A program made the translations under genes and the position numbers. DNA of 64,000 bases from Arsenophonus sp046530735 (GTDB taxonomy: Bacteria > Pseudomonadota > Gammaproteobacteria > Enterobacterales > Enterobacteriaceae). The stretch covers positions 62,001 to 126,000 of the forward strand of contig JBHEQV010000002.1 of assembly GCA_046530735.1 (NCBI GenBank). Reading direction: 5' to 3'. Shown piece after piece: positions 33,709-43,344 of the stretch (position 1 is its first letter; every line of letters begins with the position of its first letter). The notes beneath the pieces were generated by a model. It did no database searches. It was not told the origin of the DNA and was given only the letters and a program-made list of their open reading frames with translations.

Positions 33709-33782
33709 TGGAGGCGCGTCCCGGAGTCGAACCGAGGTAGACGGATTTGCAATCCGCTGCATGGCCACTCTGCCAACGCGCC
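33709..33782 (-). tRNA. cysT: tRNA-Cys (anticodon GCA)
   Basis: 74 nt with encoded CCA. Acceptor GGCGCGT pairs with ACGCGCC allowing one mismatch; anticodon loop GGATTGCAAATCC gives GCA; T arm GGTTCGACTCC. Confidence 0.96.
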
Positions 33783-33817
33783 TTACTAAAATCTAGGTTA
33801 TATGTATGGTAGGATAT

Positions 33818-33893
<76 letters not shown>

Positions 33894-34022
33894 ATTTTCC
33901 TATGCTTATTTAGTTTGTTAAAACTAACATTTCTAATGTACTGTATTTTTACTTGTTTCTTGTATTGAGTCAATACTATTATTGATTAATTCGATTTTTT
34001 CGATATTTTTTAATAATTTTAA

Positions 34023-34571
34023 TTATGTTTCATTTAAATTTCTCCAGGATCCAGATAAGTATTGAAACATAGACCAAAACGTTAAAATAATCGTAAAATA
34101 AAGTAATATAATAGCAATTAGTTCAATTTGGATATTAGGATGCCACATCAATCCAATTAATGAGAGCATCTGAACTGCTGTTTTAAATTTTCCAATCCAA
34201 GAAACAGCTACACAACTACGTTTACCTACCTCAGCCATCCATTCTCGTAATGAAGAAATAATGATTTCACGCGCAATCATAGTTACTGTTGGTAATGTAA
34301 CCAACCAGGTATGATAATATTCAGTTACTAATACTAATGCCGTTACTAGCATAATTTTATCAGCTACTGGATCTAAAAATGTACCAAATTTAGTTGTTTG
34401 TCGCCACCGTCTAGCAAGAAAACCATCAAACCAATCAGTTAACGCAGCAATGATAAAAAGAGACGCACATACAAAAGGCCCCCAATAAAAAGGAAGATAA
34501 AAGAATAATACAAAAAACGGAATTAATATGATACGAAAAAGTGTTAACCAAGTTGGAATGTTTAATTGCAT
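34023..34571 (-). CDS. pgsA: CDP-diacylglycerol-glycerol-3-phosphate 3-phosphatidyltransferase
   Basis: Makes phosphatidylglycerophosphate, the committed step to phosphatidylglycerol and cardiolipin, in the inner membrane. 182 aa, the same as E. coli, from ATG 34571 (MQLNIPTWLTLFR matches the family start; in-frame ATGs at 34574 and 34595 are less likely). The CDP-alcohol phosphotransferase signature D-x2-DG-x2-AR-x8-G-x3-D-x3-D is complete, beginning DWFDGFLARR and ending FLDPVAD. About five hydrophobic segments. Lies between uvrC and the tRNA trio exactly as in E. coli. Confidence 0.96.
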   Translation of the reverse strand: MQLNIPTWLTLFRIILIPFFVLFFYLPFYWGPFVCASLFIIAALTDWFDGFLARRWRQTTKFGTFLDPVADKIMLVTALVLVTEYYHTWLVTLPTVTMIAREIIISSLREWMAEVGKRSCVAVSWIGKFKTAVQMLSLIGLMWHPNIQIELIAIILLYFTIILTFWSMFQYLSGSWRNLNET

Positions 34572-34627
34572 CATGATATATAGTTGTCTTGTCAATATAA
34601 AATATACATATAGTTCAACTACCTATT

Positions 34628-36460
34628 TTATTGCTTCAACGCATTATAAATTTTTTCTGCTAATATATATGAAATTGTTGGCACTTTTATAATTTCATCA
34701 ATACTGGCATTACGTAAAGCTTGCAATCCCCCCATATATTTAAGTAGAGTTTGCCGACGTTTAGGACCTATTCCTTCAATAGACTCTAATGTGCTGGTAT
34801 TTCTAACTTTTGCTCTATGATGGCGATGTCCTATAATAGCGTGATTATGTGATTCATCACGAATATTTTGTATTAAGTGTAGCGCAGGTGAATCAGGTGG
34901 TAACGAAAGACCTTTGCCATCAGGTTTAAAGAATAATGTTTCTAAGCCAGCTTTACGATCATTTCCTTTAGCTACCCCTATTAATTTAGGGCGCATAATA
35001 TCCCAATCGACATTTAATGCCTTGAATACACTGATTGCTTGAGCTAGTTGTCCTTTACCACCATCAATAAAAATTACATCCGGGACTTCATTTTTATCTA
35101 TATGTTTACCATAGCGTTTCGTTAAAACCTGATACAGGGCGGCATAGTCATCACCAGGCGTAATATCAATTATATTATAACGACGATATTCAGAACGTAA
35201 TGGTCCATTACTATCAAAAACAATACAAGATGCTACAGTTTGCTCTCCAGATGTATGACTAATGTCAAAACATTCCATGCGATAGATTTTATCTAGTCTT
35301 AATAAGGCAGCTAATTCCTCCATTCTTTTATGAATGGTTGATTGTTGTGCAATTTTTGTTGTTAATGCTGTTGCTGCATTAATACGAGCTAGTTTTAAAT
35401 ATTTACCTTTTATTCCTCGTGGTTGCACTTTAATGCTAATTTTACGCCCAGCTATTTTAGTCAAAAAATTAGTAAATAGCGCTTTTTCTGGTAATAAAAA
35501 ATCTAATAATATTTCTTCTGGTAAAGAACGAATTTTATTACCTTGTAAATAAAATTGGCCTAAAAATGTTTGTACAACTTCACTTAATTTCGTGTTTTTT
35601 GGAATCTTTGGATAATAACTACGGCTACCAAGTACTTTTCTTTGACGAATAAAGAGCACTTGAATACAGGCAATTCCTAAGTGATAAGCAACACTAATTA
35701 CGTCTAAATCTTGCGTATTTCCAGTGACAAATTGTTGCTCTGTAACCGTTCTAACAGCTTGTATTTGATCGCGATAACGTGCTGAATATTCAAACTTAAG
35801 AGTTTGACTGGATTGCTCCATATTTTGGATTAATTGATTAATAACTTGCTCATCCTTCCCTGATAAAAATAATCGAACATATTCTACTTGTTGATGATAT
35901 TCTGAATTAGAAACTAGCCCTTTAATACAGGGAGCAAGACAACGATTAATTTGGTATTGGAGGCATGGTCTAGATCGATTACGATAGATACTATCTTCAC
36001 ACTGACGCACTGGAAAGATCTTTTGTAATAAAGCTAGTGTTTCTTTGACGGCATGAACATCTGGAAATGGGCCAAAATAGTCGCCCTTTTCTTTCATGTA
36101 GCCACGAAAAATAGTCAAACGTGGATGTTTATCTGCACTTAAAAAAATATAAGGATAGGATTTATCATCCCTTAGCAGAACATTATAACGAGGTTGATAA
36201 AGTTTAATATAATTATGTTCAAGCAATAAAGCCTCTGTTTCTGTATGTGTTACGGTAACATCAATTTGAGCAATATTTTTAATAAGTTGTTCCGTTTTAC
36301 GGCTCGTTACTTCCTTTCTAAAATAACTCACTAAACGTTTTTTTAAATCCTTTGCTTTACCGACATAGATAATTATTCCAGATGTATCATACATACAATA
36401 TATACCTGGTTGATTAGTTACTGTTTGCAAAAATACTTTCGGATTAAATAATTCAGGCAT
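34628..36460 (-). CDS. uvrC: Excinuclease ABC subunit C
   Basis: Dual-incision nuclease of nucleotide excision repair. 610 aa, the same as E. coli. Domains: GIY-YIG nuclease at the N-terminus (QPGIYCMYDTSG then IIYVGKAKDLKKR), UvrB-interacting UVR region (about 200-235), C-terminal endonuclease domain (MECFDISHTSGEQTVASCIV, IFIDGGKGQL, NIRDESHNHAI), and tandem helix-hairpin-helix (LESIEGIGPKRRQTLLKYMG). All catalytic parts seem present. In E. coli it follows uvrY; here uvrY is absent and IS256 fragments lie upstream. Retention suggests that excision repair still works, in contrast to the lost mutL. Confidence 0.97.
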   Translation of the reverse strand: MPELFNPKVFLQTVTNQPGIYCMYDTSGIIIYVGKAKDLKKRLVSYFRKEVTSRKTEQLIKNIAQIDVTVTHTETEALLLEHNYIKLYQPRYNVLLRDDKSYPYIFLSADKHPRLTIFRGYMKEKGDYFGPFPDVHAVKETLALLQKIFPVRQCEDSIYRNRSRPCLQYQINRCLAPCIKGLVSNSEYHQQVEYVRLFLSGKDEQVINQLIQNMEQSSQTLKFEYSARYRDQIQAVRTVTEQQFVTGNTQDLDVISVAYHLGIACIQVLFIRQRKVLGSRSYYPKIPKNTKLSEVVQTFLGQFYLQGNKIRSLPEEILLDFLLPEKALFTNFLTKIAGRKISIKVQPRGIKGKYLKLARINAATALTTKIAQQSTIHKRMEELAALLRLDKIYRMECFDISHTSGEQTVASCIVFDSNGPLRSEYRRYNIIDITPGDDYAALYQVLTKRYGKHIDKNEVPDVIFIDGGKGQLAQAISVFKALNVDWDIMRPKLIGVAKGNDRKAGLETLFFKPDGKGLSLPPDSPALHLIQNIRDESHNHAIIGHRHHRAKVRNTSTLESIEGIGPKRRQTLLKYMGGLQALRNASIDEIIKVPTISYILAEKIYNALKQ

Positions 36461-36559
36461 TATAATAAAACTCTCTGTTTGAATTAATCCATTGGTTATA
36501 GTTATATAAGTTAATTTTACTTTACTATAAAAAGTTATTAATAAATCTTGTGTAGATGG

Positions 36560-37185
36560 TTAAAATTCACTCTGATGCTTTGTAAATCAGTTATCCATTC
36601 TTAAATTTGTCGTTGTTTTTAGCACATCAGATTAGCAGATTAAATCTCTTATCTGGTTTAGCTCTTTTATCGCTGAAGGATGTTTTCCTGAAAACCTTGG
36701 CAACAAGTATCAAGGCTTTATTAGCGGTATCGTGACTGTCTGGTTAGCCACACAATCTCCTCACAAAGCCTTTATCTTTAACTTTTTGGTGTTGCCATGC
36801 CTTTTAAAAGGGAGAAAGGTATGGGCATGATCTATTTTATGTACTAACAGCGTTGGTGTTACATTTCTGGAAATATCTTTATTATTTATTCCAAAAACTA
36901 AGAGAACCGTCTCTATTTCATAGTATGCATCTGAGATATGGATAAGCTATCCTATAGTAAGTTATTAAGAAGTTTATTGGCCTAGAGTTTAGTTGGCTTC
37001 TAAATCTCAATAACCACCTTCAACCGAAACAAGATTTTTACCATCTATGCAGCTCCGCCGATAATGAGCAGGAGGCAAAGTCATCAGCTTCCTGATAAGA
37101 CGGTTATGCTATCAGCTAAAAAATAAATATAGCGCATATCGTTTAAATTACGCAACCGCTATTACCTATGCTCTTCAAACTATTC
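36560..37185 (-). mobile_element. IS256-type element, 3' half, minus strand
   Basis: Reverse complement of the central-to-3' part of the repeat (ATCAAGGCTTTATTAGCGGT near 36700 is the complement of the element's central segment). Ends at about 37185, where it switches to a plus-strand 3' tail. Confidence 0.65.
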
Positions 37186-37189
37186 TAGC

Positions 37190-37455
37190 ACTGGGCATTA
37201 ATAAGAATGGGAATCTGATTAAATCGGCTTTTGCGATAGTGAACCTATGAAGCCGATGCGCGAAAGAACTGTAGCTCAAAAAACAACCCTTTCATGATAT
37301 TTAAGCTGATACAGTCTGTTTAGAAAAGATCAAATTGAGTAATGAGACTAACTTGCTAATTCTGGTACTAAACAAGGTCTAATTTAAGGATGTGAAGAAA
37401 ATTTACGAAGCATTAAAGCATAGTATGATAGACAGTTATTAGATTTTCTAATAAC
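37190..37455 (+). mobile_element. IS256-type element, 3' tail, plus strand
   Basis: Starts ATTAATAAGAATGGGAATCT and ends TTAGATTTTCTAATAACTTG, the right terminus. With the preceding fragment it makes a 3'-to-3' chimera, the mirror of the 5'-to-5' chimera at 5480-6130. Confidence 0.65.
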
Positions 37456-37610
37456 TTGCAAGACATTACATTAACACTCAATAGTTACAAAAAGGAAAAT
37501 AATTATCTTTATAGATTTATTGATTAATAGCAGTAATGAATTAGTTGTAGAAATTAGAACAAAATACAGTTAATACTGGTTTTTATTTATGACTTATGAT
37601 TATAAGAAAA

Positions 37611-38060
37611 TTATTTAGCAATAATATTCACATTCACTTTTATAAAAAAACTACTATGGACTTGGAAATGAACTTCATGTTCACCAATAGTACGCAATAC
37701 ACCATTTGGTAAGCGAATTTCGTTTTTCATGACTTTAACACCAGCAGCAGTAATTGCTTGAGCAATATCACGAGTCCCGATTGAACCAAATAGTTTACCT
37801 TCATCACCAGCTTTAGAAGCGATAGTTATTGTTGATAATGAATTAATTTTTTCAGCTCGGTCTTTGGATGCAGCTAGAATATTGGCTAATTTAGCTTCTA
37901 ATTCAACACGGCGCGCTTCAAAAAATTCAATATTCTTTTTAGTTGCAGGAACAGCTTTTCCATTCGGAACTAAATAGTTACGGGCATAACCCGCTTTAAC
38001 ATCAACTTTATCACCCAGGATACCCAGGTTTGGTACTTTATCCAGTAAAATAATTTGCAT
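37611..38060 (-). CDS. rplI: 50S ribosomal protein L9
   Basis: 149 aa, normal length. N-terminal domain MQIILLDKVPNLGILGDKVD with the GYARNYLVP signature, a central connecting helix, and a C-terminal rRNA-binding domain (GKLFGSIGTRDIA, GVLRTIGEHEV). Last gene of the rpsF-priB-rpsR-rplI operon. GAGGATAAGAC precedes the ATG at 38060. Confidence 0.98.
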   Translation of the reverse strand: MQIILLDKVPNLGILGDKVDVKAGYARNYLVPNGKAVPATKKNIEFFEARRVELEAKLANILAASKDRAEKINSLSTITIASKAGDEGKLFGSIGTRDIAQAITAAGVKVMKNEIRLPNGVLRTIGEHEVHFQVHSSFFIKVNVNIIAK

Positions 38061-38097
38061 TGTCTTATCCTCTTTATGTCATTATGGACAATATTAA

Positions 38098-38325
38098 TTA
38101 CTGATGACGATCAGTATATGGCAACAGAGAGAGATAACGGGCGCGCTTTATAGCACGAGCAAGCTGACGCTGGTATTTTGCACGAGTACCAGTGATACGA
38201 CTTGGTACAATTTTACCACTTTCAGTGATGTAATTTTTTAATATTACGATATCTTTATAATCAATTTCTTGAACGCCTTCTGCTGTGAAACGGCATAACT
38301 TACGACGACGAAAATAACGTGTCAT
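38098..38325 (-). CDS. rpsR: 30S ribosomal protein S18
   Basis: 75 aa, normal length. RYFRRRKLCRFTAEGVQEID at the start and RITGTRAKYQRQLARAIKRA in the body are diagnostic. Binds S6 and the central domain of 16S rRNA. The ATG at 38325 lies 4 bases after the stop of the priB remnant, so ancestral translational coupling with priB is disturbed. Confidence 0.98.
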   Translation of the reverse strand: MTRYFRRRKLCRFTAEGVQEIDYKDIVILKNYITESGKIVPSRITGTRAKYQRQLARAIKRARYLSLLPYTDRHQ

Positions 38326-38329
38326 TTGG

Positions 38330-38643
38330 CTAGTCTCCAGAATCCATCAATTCAATTTGCTCCGGCATGAAGTACTAAGTTATTCAAGCCATTAGCGTCC
38401 TGATGGCTGCTAATAAAATCAATAACAGTTATCCAAGTATCAACCGTTATACTATGAGTTAACTGTTGTAATTTTTGTCCGTTGGCAATAATAGTTATTT
38501 TATACCATACTTTCCGATTAAAACTAGCCTCCTTCTGCTGTGAACTATGTTTGAGTACAAACTGATAGTGAGTAACTCCAGCTGGACTGACTTTCTTATC
38601 GGTGTATTATAAATTTTCCTAATAGAATCAATCGATTAGTATT
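38330..38643 (-). pseudogene. priB: priB pseudogene (primosomal replication protein N)
   Basis: PriB helps PriA restart replication. Here the minus strand reads TNRLILLGKF, changes frame, then KKVSPAGVTHYQFVLKHSS through LTHSITVDTWITVIDFISSH to LNNLVLHA, then changes frame again to EQIELMDSGD and stop. These match E. coli PriB from end to end. Two single-base frameshifts are needed, and the expected ATGACT start reads ATACT, as if the G of the start codon were deleted. The position between rpsF and rpsR is the ancestral one. The remainder of the operon stays intact, so the remnant is transcribed. Confidence 0.92.
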
Positions 38644-39046
38644 AATAAGTAGAATTACTCTTAAGAGTTTTAGCTTCCTCAATTCTTTCCAGTTCTTCAT
38701 TAAGAAGATCATGATTATGACGATCGTCTTTGGCTTTAACTATTGGAGAAGCTTCAGTAACCATATGCTTAATACGCATAACCATGCTACGGATAACAGC
38801 ATCGTTAAATCGGAAGTTTGTTTCTAATTCATTAATCACTTCTTGTGGCGCTTCAACGTTCATCAGAATATAGTGTGCTTTATGCAATTTATTTATTGGA
38901 TAAGCTAATTGACGGCGACCCCAGTCTTCCAATCGATGGATTTGACCTTGCGCTTTGGTAATAGAATTAGTATAACGCTCAATCATACCTGTAACTTGCT
39001 CACTTTGGTCCGGGTGAACCATAAAAACGATTTCGTAATGACGCAT
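38642..39046 (-). CDS. rpsF: 30S ribosomal protein S6
   Basis: 134 aa (E. coli 131-135). Typical MRHYEIVFMVHPDQSEQV start and the WGRRQLAYPINKLHKAHYIL and FRFNDAVIRSMV motifs. The C-terminal tail is acidic/charged (NEELERIEEAKT) but lacks the polyglutamate-extendable end found in E. coli, finishing NSTY. First gene of the operon; GGAGAAAAACTC precedes the ATG at 39046. Confidence 0.97.
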   Translation of the reverse strand: MRHYEIVFMVHPDQSEQVTGMIERYTNSITKAQGQIHRLEDWGRRQLAYPINKLHKAHYILMNVEAPQEVINELETNFRFNDAVIRSMVMRIKHMVTEASPIVKAKDDRHNHDLLNEELERIEEAKTLKSNSTY

Positions 39047-39260
39047 GAGTTTTTCTCCTTACGAATTAATCAGACTCCTATATCAGGGTCAGCTGTAACC
39101 AACACATGGAAGCAAGGAAAGCTAATTTAAGCGAAGCTAAAAAATTAACACATTACTATAACTTTACTTGAATTAAAACTCAAGTAATAGATTAAATTAT
39201 CACTTATTACACATTAAATTAGATTAGGTGATGTTATCAACGTTGTTAATTATATTATTT

Positions 39261-39998
39261 TTAATAACTGCGTCGTTGACGTACTGCTTCAAATAAACAA
39301 ATTCCCGTCGTAACAGAGACATTTAAAGACGAAACTATGCCTGCCATTGGAATACTAATTAGTTCATTACAATGTTCCCTTGTTAATCGACGCATACCTT
39401 TACTTTCACCACCCATCAGCAATGCAATAGCTCCGGTTAATTTACTATCATATAATGTATGATAGGCGTCATCTGCAGTACCAATAACCCAAATATGCTG
39501 CTGCTGCAATTGACGTAGCATCCGCGCAATATTGGTAACTCGTATTAATGGCACATTCTCAGCTCCACCACAGGCAACTTTCTTAGCGATTGCATTAAGT
39601 TGAGCTGATTTATTCTTTGGTACAATAACTGCATCAATACCCGCTGCCTCTGCGCTACGTAAACAAGCACCTAAGTTATGTGGATCTGTAATGCCATCTA
39701 ATATAAGCAAAAATGGTGATTTCACCTGGGAAATAATGATATCTAAATCACTCTCTTGATATTGTCGTCCGGATTTTATTTTGGTAAAAATACCCTGATG
39801 AACAGCATTCTCTGTTTGCCTATCCATCCATTGACGATTAACTAACTGAATAGTAATACCAAATTTTTTAAGCTGGTTAATAACCGACAATAGACGTTTA
39901 TCTTTACGTCCTTTTAGTACATAAACTTGTTTTAAACGCGAAGGATCGCGTTCCAGTAGTGCTTGCACTGTATGAATACCATAAATAATTTCACTCAT
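39261..39998 (-). CDS. rlmB: 23S rRNA (guanosine-2'-O-)-methyltransferase RlmB
   Basis: SpoU-family knotted methyltransferase that modifies G2251 in the 23S peptidyl-transferase region. 245 aa (E. coli 243). N-terminal L30e-like domain (MSEIIYGIHTVQALLERDPS), then SpoU motifs LDGITDPHNLGACLRSAEA, LLMGGESKGM and IPMAGIVSSLNVSVTTGI. It follows rnr in the same direction as in E. coli. Confidence 0.97.
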   Translation of the reverse strand: MSEIIYGIHTVQALLERDPSRLKQVYVLKGRKDKRLLSVINQLKKFGITIQLVNRQWMDRQTENAVHQGIFTKIKSGRQYQESDLDIIISQVKSPFLLILDGITDPHNLGACLRSAEAAGIDAVIVPKNKSAQLNAIAKKVACGGAENVPLIRVTNIARMLRQLQQQHIWVIGTADDAYHTLYDSKLTGAIALLMGGESKGMRRLTREHCNELISIPMAGIVSSLNVSVTTGICLFEAVRQRRSY

Positions 39999-40271
39999 AA
40001 ATTTATCTATTGTTTAATAATTCTTAAAGATAGTCAATTACTGCAAATAAAGATTATTAATAAAAATAACTAAGATTTTTTGTGCTTTTTAATAGCTTTT
40101 TTGTTTTTAATTTTCTGGTAATCTTTTTGCTTTTATTCAGAATCATTTTTCTTTTTTTTATTCTATTTTTTAGTGTTATTAGTGCTAATTTATAGGATTT
40201 AACAAATATGCTATTATATTTAAAATTTTTGTGTTTGTTTTAATCTAGTCTTATGAGTTAAATTAATTTTA
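39999..40271. other. rnr-rlmB intergenic region
   Basis: 270 bases of T-rich sequence. It corresponds to the 3' tail region of rnr in relatives (see rnr), but no lysine-rich reading frame is recognisable. Confidence 0.4.
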
Positions 40272-42515
40272 TTAAAATTGCTTTTTTGCTTTTTCTTTTA
40301 CTACCTTACCTGAATTTTTTACCTTACGTAAAGTTGATATCAATGAAAAATCAATCTTTCGTTCATCCATATGGACAGCTTCAACACTAATTTCAACTTC
40401 ATCACCAAGACGATATGTCATACCCGAAAATTCACCAATAAGTCGCTGGCCTACATTATCGTAGTGATAGCAATCATTATTAAGTGAAGAGACATGCACT
40501 AGGCCATCAATAAAAAGATCTTTTAAACGGACAAAAAATCCAAAACCAGTGACACTGGTGATAATGCCAGTAAATAGATTTCCAACTTGATCTTGCATGA
40601 AATCACATTTCAACCAATCAGCAACATCTCTCGTTGCTTCATCAGCCCGTCGCTCTGTCATTGAACAATGTTCACTTAATTGTAACATTTCATGGGTATC
40701 AGCATGCCAACCACCGGTTAGCGTCGAACGATGTTGATTATTTGCATTTTGGCCAGATAAAATATATTTAATCGAACGATGTAGTGCTAAATCAGGATAT
40801 CGACGGATAGGTGAAGTGAAATGGGCATAAGATTGCACTGCTAAGCCAAAATGCCCTCTATTTTCAGTGTCATAAATAGCCTGTTTCATTGAGCGCAAAA
40901 TCATTGTTTGCAACAATACATGGTCTGGACGTTCAGCGACTTCATACATGATTTTAGCATAGTCAGCTGACTTGGGTTTTATACCGCCTGGTAATTTCAA
41001 ATTTAACTTATTAAATAACATCCGCAAGTTTATAATACTCTCTTGTTTTGGCCTATCATGAACACGGTATAAGCTAGGCTCTTTATTTCGCTCAACAAAA
41101 CGTGCGGCAGCGATATTTGCTAAAATCATACACTCTTCAATTAATTTATGCGCATCATTACGTTCAATAGGCTCAATCCGCTCAATTCGTTTTTCTGCAT
41201 TAAAAATAAATCTGGCTTCTTCAGATTCAAAAGAAATGGCGCCTCGTTTTATGCGCGTGCTATCTAACACTTTATATAATAGATGAAGTTGTTCTAGATG
41301 TGGTACTAGATTTTGATAATGCTTACGTAATTCTTTGTCACCTTGTAAAACTTTCCAAACCTTGGTGTAAGTCAATCTGGCATGAGAACGCATCACAGCT
41401 TCATAGAATTTAGATGAAGTTATTTGTCCCTCCGCCGATAACTGCATTTCACATACTATGCAAAATCTTTCGACTTCAGGGTTTAATGAACATAATCCAT
41501 TAGAAAGAATTTCAGGCAACATGGGAATCACCCGTGATGGAAAATAGACAGAATTTCCCCGACTAACCGCTTCATTATCCAATGCTGTTCGTGGTCGTAC
41601 ATAATAACTAACATCAGCAATGGCAACTAATAAGCACCAACCACCATCTTCTTTCGGCATGCAATAAACTGCATCATCAAAATCACAGGCATCTTCACCA
41701 TCAATAGTAAGTAATGGTAGATGGCATATATCTACTCGCCTTTTTTTTTCTGAGGCAGGGATCTGTTCAGATAAATTAGCAACCTGTTTCTCAACTTGTG
41801 GCGGCCAGCTATATGGAATTTCATAGGTTCTTAATGCAATCTCTACTGCCATATTAGTACCCATGCTTTCGCCTAATACTTCGACAATATTTCCTACCGC
41901 CTGAGTATGGCGTGCTGGTCGGGTTGTCATGTCAACGACAACTACATTTCCCATCCTAGCACCATTAACCTGTTCTTTAGGGATCAAAATATTAAAGGAT
42001 AGTCGACTATCATCAGGGACTACATATCCCATCATAGATTCTAAAAAATAACGTCCAACGATATAATTATTTCGTGGAACAAGTACTCGAACAATGTGAA
42101 CTTCTGTACGTCCTCGCCGATCTTTTCCAAATGATTGAGCAAGCACAATATCACCATGCAGTGCTTTTTTCATTTCTTCTAAAGAAAGATAAAAATCTTC
42201 TTTTTGACCTTCTATTCGTAAAAAACCAAAACCATCACGATGCCCAATAATAGTACCTTTAAATAAATTAATACGTTCAGGTAAGGCATAACATTGACGA
42301 CGAGTAAATACCAATTGTCCATCATTCTCCATAGCACGCAAACGGCGACGTAAAGCCTCTAACTCTTCTTCTTTGGTTAACTTTAATATTCGGGCGATTT
42401 TCTGTCGACTTATAGGAGTAAGAAATTTTGCTAAAATCTCTAAGATATATTCACGACTTACAATTGGTGAATGATATTTTTCAGCCTCTCGTTTTTTATA
42501 AGGGTTTTTTGCCAT
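40272..42515 (-). CDS. rnr: Ribonuclease R
   Basis: 3'-5' exoribonuclease that degrades structured RNA and quality-controls rRNA and tmRNA-tagged messages. Domains: N-terminal helix-turn-helix (RRRLRAMENDGQLVFTRRQ), cold-shock domains (about 70-210), RNB catalytic domain with TIDGEDACDFDDAVYC holding the metal-binding aspartates, SYAHFTSPIRRYPDL, and a C-terminal S1 domain (FTGIITSVTGFGFFVRL). ATG 42515 is preceded by GGAGG at 6 bases; upstream GTG and TTG in frame are rejected. At 747 aa it lacks most of the lysine-rich tail of the E. coli enzyme (813 aa), ending shortly after the S1 domain. An Arg next to a catalytic Asp is Cys here (DACDFDD). Confidence 0.96.
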   Translation of the reverse strand: MAKNPYKKREAEKYHSPIVSREYILEILAKFLTPISRQKIARILKLTKEEELEALRRRLRAMENDGQLVFTRRQCYALPERINLFKGTIIGHRDGFGFLRIEGQKEDFYLSLEEMKKALHGDIVLAQSFGKDRRGRTEVHIVRVLVPRNNYIVGRYFLESMMGYVVPDDSRLSFNILIPKEQVNGARMGNVVVVDMTTRPARHTQAVGNIVEVLGESMGTNMAVEIALRTYEIPYSWPPQVEKQVANLSEQIPASEKKRRVDICHLPLLTIDGEDACDFDDAVYCMPKEDGGWCLLVAIADVSYYVRPRTALDNEAVSRGNSVYFPSRVIPMLPEILSNGLCSLNPEVERFCIVCEMQLSAEGQITSSKFYEAVMRSHARLTYTKVWKVLQGDKELRKHYQNLVPHLEQLHLLYKVLDSTRIKRGAISFESEEARFIFNAEKRIERIEPIERNDAHKLIEECMILANIAAARFVERNKEPSLYRVHDRPKQESIINLRMLFNKLNLKLPGGIKPKSADYAKIMYEVAERPDHVLLQTMILRSMKQAIYDTENRGHFGLAVQSYAHFTSPIRRYPDLALHRSIKYILSGQNANNQHRSTLTGGWHADTHEMLQLSEHCSMTERRADEATRDVADWLKCDFMQDQVGNLFTGIITSVTGFGFFVRLKDLFIDGLVHVSSLNNDCYHYDNVGQRLIGEFSGMTYRLGDEVEISVEAVHMDERKIDFSLISTLRKVKNSGKVVKEKAKKQF

Positions 42516-42689
42516 CACCAACCTCCAACACTACTACATCGATTAATATATTTATAATACTTAGATCTATTATTTATTTTAATAGTAACTTATAAAATGG
42601 CTCGTTATTTTTAATAGATCAACCAATGTATATTTATCTAATTCATTTAAAATATGATTAATTAATTTGATTTAATATCTGCTTTAATA

Positions 42690-42850
42690 CAGGTAATATC
42701 TGGTTTTTCGGATAGATATAGAGTAAACTTTATTATGTCATATGATGATTATCTTGTTGAAATTATCCAATAAAGAAATCAACAGGATACGACTACCATC
42801 TCTGAAACTATATTTACTAGAAATGAATATAACTTGCTTTAGTTAATAAG
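42690..42850 (-). mobile_element. IS256-type left-end fragment inside the nsrR region
   Basis: Plus strand reads CATCTCTGAAACTATATTTA then CTAGAAATGAATATAAC, the inverted left end of the repeat. About 160 bases remain, replacing the 3' end of nsrR. Confidence 0.65.
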
Positions 42851-43155
42851 CAGAAATAATGCAGCAAAAATTGCTGCTATAATTGACTAATGCCAGAACA
42901 TCTAATAAATTAGCAACCTCTCAACTATCCAACGAATTTGATTAACTAGTTTATTTAAATAATACCCCATTTCCTTTTTTCACCACAGCAACAAGTCTAA
43001 TTTCGCTCAATTAATTAATAATTTTTATTATATGATTACATGAGATATCGTATATATTAGTAACTTTAATACTATTAATTACTTTATCCATAGGAAATGA
43101 CGTTTATAAAACAATGCTATTAAATTATAATCAACAAAACTTGTTAACTGCACAT
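42851..43155 (-). pseudogene. nsrR: nsrR pseudogene (nitric-oxide-sensing repressor)
   Basis: Minus strand from ATG 43155 reads MQLTSFVDYNLIALFY, close to NsrR MQLTSFTDYGLRALIY. Later pieces read ISHVII, VAVVKKGNGV and DVLALVNYSSNFC, matching SRNHMVKII, TAVRGKNGG and EPLSLVNCSSEFC. Frames are broken by indels. The gene sits between purA and rnr as in E. coli, and an IS256 fragment truncates its end. Confidence 0.87.
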
Positions 43156-43287
43156 TAATTTTTTTATAAAAAAATGGAAAGACATCTTTTAATATTAATT
43201 CATGGCAGTTATGTTTATAATATAAATTTTTTGATATCAATTAAAATTGATTAGTAAATCAAGTAACATAATAAATTACTTTTCATA

Positions 43288-43321
43288 AAAGTAACGCCTG
43301 AATGTTCAGGCGTTACTACTT
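43288..43321 (-). terminator. Strong intrinsic terminator after purA
   Basis: On the minus strand, AGTAACGCCTGAA and TTCAGGCGTTACT form a 13-bp perfect stem with a 2-base loop, followed by TTTTATG. One of the few GC-containing structures in the region. Confidence 0.85.
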
Positions 43322-43344
43322 AAGTAATAAGTTAAGTGGTAAAA

